DNA of 8,983 nt from Candidatus Cloacimonadota bacterium (GTDB lineage Bacteria; Hydrothermota; E44-bin80), in NCBI GenBank assembly GCA_004375785.1, contig SOKM01000062.1, positions 1 to 8,983 of the forward strand, in the 5' to 3' direction. Under the pieces are notes generated by a model. The model ran no database searches. It saw only the letters and a program-made list of their open reading frames with translations, and was not told the origin of the DNA. The translations under genes were made by a program, and so were the position numbers. Positions 7,257 to 8,983 of the stretch are shown piece after piece. Position 1 is the first letter of the stretch. Each line of letters begins with the position of its first letter.

Positions 7257-7291
7257 GAAAATAATTCAAGGTGAAAAAAACACAAAAGGGC

Positions 7292-7320
7292 TTGACTTTT
7301 TTGATGTTGTTATGTAATAT
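7292..7320 (+). promoter_or_regulatory. Promoter of the small membrane-protein gene
   Basis: TTGACT (7292-7297) is followed after 17 nt by TAATAT (7315-7320). Transcription would start near 7327, giving a leader of about 107 nt. The box and the T-run after it (TTGACTTTTT) match the promoter at 153. The palindrome at 7304-7330 overlaps the spacer, the -10 box and the start site. Confidence 0.6.
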
Positions 7321-7330
7321 ATAACAACAT
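7304..7330. promoter_or_regulatory. Perfect palindrome over the promoter, candidate operator
   Basis: ATGTTGTTAT (7304-7313) and ATAACAACAT (7321-7330) are perfect reverse complements separated by 7 bp. The site covers the spacer, -10 box and likely start of the plus-strand promoter. That is where a dimeric repressor would block RNA polymerase. The bound protein is unknown. No regulator gene is in this window. Confidence 0.5.
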
Positions 7331-7332
7331 TT

Positions 7333-7416
7333 GATTACACAGATTAAACAGACGATTACACCGATCCGCAAAAACAAATCCTAATCTGTGTAATCTAAAA
7401 AAAATCTGTGTAATCT
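7333..7416. repeat. GATTACACAGATTA repeat cluster, forms a 14 bp hairpin in the leader
   Basis: Two forward copies (7333-7346 and, degenerate, 7354-7367) face two reverse copies (AATCTGTGTAATCT at 7383-7396 and 7403-7416). GATTACACAGATTA (7333-7346) pairs perfectly over 14 bp with 7382-7395. Spacing of copies is about 20-21 bp on each side. It lies between the promoter and the SD of the 7434 gene, so it would be in its mRNA leader. A related copy lies downstream of the gene. Confidence 0.75.
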
Positions 7417-7433
7417 CAATACAGGAGGTATGT

Positions 7434-7706
7434 ATGAAGGTGATGATAGAAGTCCCCAGGAAGATACTTTATATCTTTTTGGTAATATTTTTAGTCCTCG
7501 TGGTGTCCATTCCTCTCATTTTCTATCTTGGTCCCAGGAATCTAAGAGCAGAATGGAACAGCGAAAATACCTCAACATCAGATAGTTATACCCTCTCACA
7601 GATAGAGAAACATCTCGGCGACCTGGTTAGACAGTTAGAAAAATTAAACAGCAATCTATCAGATATTGAAGACGAGATAGAGAAAATACGATATAAGATG
7701 GATTAA
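7434..7706 (+). CDS. Small single-pass membrane protein with coiled-coil tail, unknown function
   Basis: I do not recognise this 90-residue protein. It starts at an ATG 5 nt after a strong AGGAGG (7423-7428). Residues 1-9 are short and basic (MKVMIEVPRK). Residues about 11-32 form one hydrophobic membrane segment (Ile/Leu/Val/Phe). Residues 33-52 are a polar, Ser/Thr/Asn-rich linker, and about 53-90 form an amphipathic, charged heptad-like helix (LSQIEKHLGDLVRQLEKL...). The likely topology is N-in with the helix outside the membrane. The layout recalls FtsL/FtsB-size division proteins, but nothing in the sequence proves this. It has its own promoter, an operator-like palindrome and repeats on both sides, and a hairpin begins at its stop codon. 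The SD, length and composition favour a real gene. Confidence 0.75.
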   Translation: MKVMIEVPRKILYIFLVIFLVLVVSIPLIFYLGPRNLRAEWNSENTSTSDSYTLSQIEKHLGDLVRQLEKLNSNLSDIEDEIEKIRYKMD

Positions 7707-7730
7707 GAATTATATATCAGATAATTCTTT
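7705..7730 (+). terminator. Hairpin at the stop of the small membrane-protein gene, possible terminator
   Basis: AAGAATTAT (7705-7713) and ATAATTCTT (7721-7729) are perfect 9 bp arms with a 7-nt loop, starting within the TAA stop. Only three T residues follow and the stem is AT-rich, so any termination would be weak. Read-through into the dehydratase gene is possible. Confidence 0.45.
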
Positions 7731-7765
7731 GATTACTCAGATTACAAAGACAGATTACACAGATT
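7731..7765. repeat. Second copy of the GATTACACAGATTA repeat family
   Basis: GATTACTCAGATTA (7731-7744) and GATTACACAGATT (7753-7765) repeat with a 22 bp period, in the same orientation as the left half of the cluster at 7333-7367. Both are preceded by TTT. The small membrane-protein gene is thus framed by related repeats. The rest of the gap to 7826 shows no clear promoter; only a short GGCAGTAAAGAGTGAGCAG stretch stands out. Confidence 0.65.
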
Positions 7766-7826
7766 TTGGAAAGTAGGCAGTAAAGAGTGAGCAGAAGGAT
7801 AAATTAACGGACTGTAAAGGTTGACA

Positions 7827-8983
7827 ATGTCAATGAATAAGACGATTATAGAGAAGATATTTGAAAAGCATTCACGAGAGGTAGTAGAACCAGGTAAAGT
7901 GATTTGGCTCGATATAGATTACCGAGCTGCAAGGGACTTTGGTGGCCCGAATGTTGTAAAGCATCTTGAAAAACATTTCAAAGAGAATAGAATAGAGAAC
8001 ATCGAAAAGACATTTTTTACATTCGACACCTGTGCTCCTGCGAAGACAATTGCTTATGCTAACAGCCAGCAAAAATGCAGGCAGTTTGCAAGAGGTGAAC
8101 ATATTAGAGTCTTTGATGTGAATATGGGGATTGGAAGCCATGTCTCCATTGAAGAGGGGCTTATATATCCAGGGGTAACTGCAGTAAGCACTGACAGCCA
8201 CATGAACATTGTGGGTGGAATAGGGGCTTTTGGACAGGGAATGGGTGATGTGGATATTGCATTCATCTTTAAGACTGGGAAAACCTGGTTTGAGGTTCCT
8301 GAAACAATGAGAATAAATCTGAAAGGTGACTTTTCCTATCCTGTAACAGCCAAAGATGTCACGCTAAAAGTGGTTGGAACTATTGGTCAGAAAGGAGCAC
8401 TTGGTAAAGTTATTGAATATTATGGGGATATAGTGGGTAAGTTAAAGTTGTGTGAAAGGTTGACAATTGCAAGTATGGCGACAGAGATGGGGGCTATTAT
8501 AAGTTTTATTCCTCCTTCTATCGATATACTTGAAAAAATGAGTTATAAAACTAACAAAAAGGTAACGGGTGTTTTTGCTGATAAAAAGGCAAAATATGTT
8601 GAAGATATATCAATCAACATAGATAACCTTGAACCACAGATTGCACTTCCTCCGAGCCCGGATAATGTTAAAAATGTTAAGGATGTACTTGGCTTAAAAA
8701 TAGATAGCATCTTTGTCGGTTCCTGCACAAATGGTAGATATGAAGATATAAAAATTGTAGCCGATTACATTGATGGGAAAAAAGTCGCTTCTGGAGTTAT
8801 GTTGAGAATTGTGCCTGCAACAAGGTTTGTATATCAAAGACTCCTTGAAAATGGAGATATAGGAAGACTTATAAAAGGAGGGGCGATAGTCAGTAATCCT
8901 GGTTGCGGTGGCTGTGCACAGGGTCAGATTGGTATGACAGGTGAAGGTGAAGTACAACTCAGTACTTCCAATAGAAACTTCCC
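7827..8983 (+). CDS. Aconitase / 3-isopropylmalate dehydratase large subunit family protein, 3' end missing
   Basis: The frame runs open from ATG 7827 for 385 codons to the window edge; family members have about 420. AAAGG lies 6 nt upstream. A second ATG at 7833 is further from the SD. Large subunits of this family bind a [4Fe-4S] cluster and isomerise hydroxy acids (LeuC, homoaconitase and relatives), with a separate small subunit that sets specificity. Cluster Cys residues are in GSCTNGR (C300) and NPGCGGC (C360, C363). STDSH (121-125), G-I-G-S-H (H105) and STSNRNF (379-385) fit active-site motifs. GAFGQGMGDVD and GKTWFEVPE also fit the archaeal-type LeuC/HacA group. Two odd points: the usual DH pair reads FDT (D67, T68), and the CNM of the NM-x-x-E motif reads ASM (S216, E220 kept). 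The substrate is unknown. The small-subunit gene is expected just downstream. Confidence 0.9.
   Translation, partial: MSMNKTIIEKIFEKHSREVVEPGKVIWLDIDYRAARDFGGPNVVKHLEKHFKENRIENIEKTFFTFDTCAPAKTIAYANSQQKCRQFARGEHIRVFDVNMGIGSHVSIEEGLIYPGVTAVSTDSHMNIVGGIGAFGQGMGDVDIAFIFKTGKTWFEVPETMRINLKGDFSYPVTAKDVTLKVVGTIGQKGALGKVIEYYGDIVGKLKLCERLTIASMATEMGAIISFIPPSIDILEKMSYKTNKKVTGVFADKKAKYVEDISINIDNLEPQIALPPSPDNVKNVKDVLGLKIDSIFVGSCTNGRYEDIKIVADYIDGKKVASGVMLRIVPATRFVYQRLLENGDIGRLIKGGAIVSNPGCGGCAQGQIGMTGEGEVQLSTSNRNF

Noticed and set aside
7222..7377. N-terminal extension of the envC-like frame to 7377
   Set aside because: It runs through repeats, a palindrome and a promoter, has no SD and would put the signal segment inside the protein.
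7333..7416. CRISPR-like or riboswitch element
   Set aside because: The repeats are short and inverted, with no spacer pattern; no known riboswitch core is recognisable.
7872..8957. Several minus-strand frames across the dehydratase gene
   Set aside because: Shadows of the open plus-strand dehydratase frame, which carries all family motifs.

Overview
The window is AT-rich and densely coded. It reads as chromosomal DNA of a diderm (Gram-negative type) bacterium. The evidence is an OmpA-type outer-membrane protein with a signal peptide, a lipoprotein start and an EnvC-like septal hydrolase activator. The neighbourhood of holB, ricT (yaaT) and a methionyl-tRNA synthetase is a grouping also known from Firmicutes and other phyla. 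The low GC, the short SD-led genes and the AT-rich repeats between genes would suit an uncultured candidate-phylum bacterium, but I cannot name the lineage from sequence alone. I see no rRNA, tRNA, transposase, CRISPR array or phage gene.

Layout. Positions 1-88 (minus) hold the start of a lipoprotein gene cut by the window edge. It is driven by a near-consensus promoter lying back to back with the promoter of the next gene. Positions 253-1941 (plus) encode an outer-membrane protein: signal peptide, barrel-like region, two carboxypeptidase-regulatory-like (beta-sandwich) domains and an OmpA peptidoglycan-binding domain. Positions 1942-2050, between two convergent genes, carry five degenerate copies of a 17-21 bp unit. 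Positions 2051-7221 (minus) hold a four-gene cluster read in the order envC-like, holB, ricT, metG. Two of its three junctions overlap (1 nt and 11 nt). The third, holB/ricT, carries a ~93 bp element with imperfect terminal inverted repeats that resembles a small non-autonomous repeat.

Positions 7222-7433 form a divergent control region. A minus-strand promoter points at the envC-like gene with almost no leader. A plus-strand promoter overlaps a perfect 10+10 bp palindrome (a candidate operator), followed by a repeat cluster able to form a 14 bp hairpin in the leader. Positions 7434-7706 (plus) encode a 90-residue single-pass membrane protein with a coiled-coil tail that I do not recognise. 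It is followed by a hairpin and a second copy of the same repeat family. Positions 7827 to the end (plus) hold most of an aconitase/isopropylmalate dehydratase large subunit, running off the window.

How the genes fit. The minus-strand cluster mixes cell division (peptidoglycan hydrolase activation), the replication clamp loader, the RicT factor and tRNA charging, i.e. growth and cell-cycle functions. The OmpA-like protein and the lipoprotein are envelope genes. The dehydratase belongs to branched-chain or related 2-oxoacid chain-elongation metabolism. I found no convincing undescribed defence or mobile system. The most unusual material is the non-coding structure (three repeat families and an operator-like palindrome), the orphan small membrane protein and a dehydratase with altered active-site residues.
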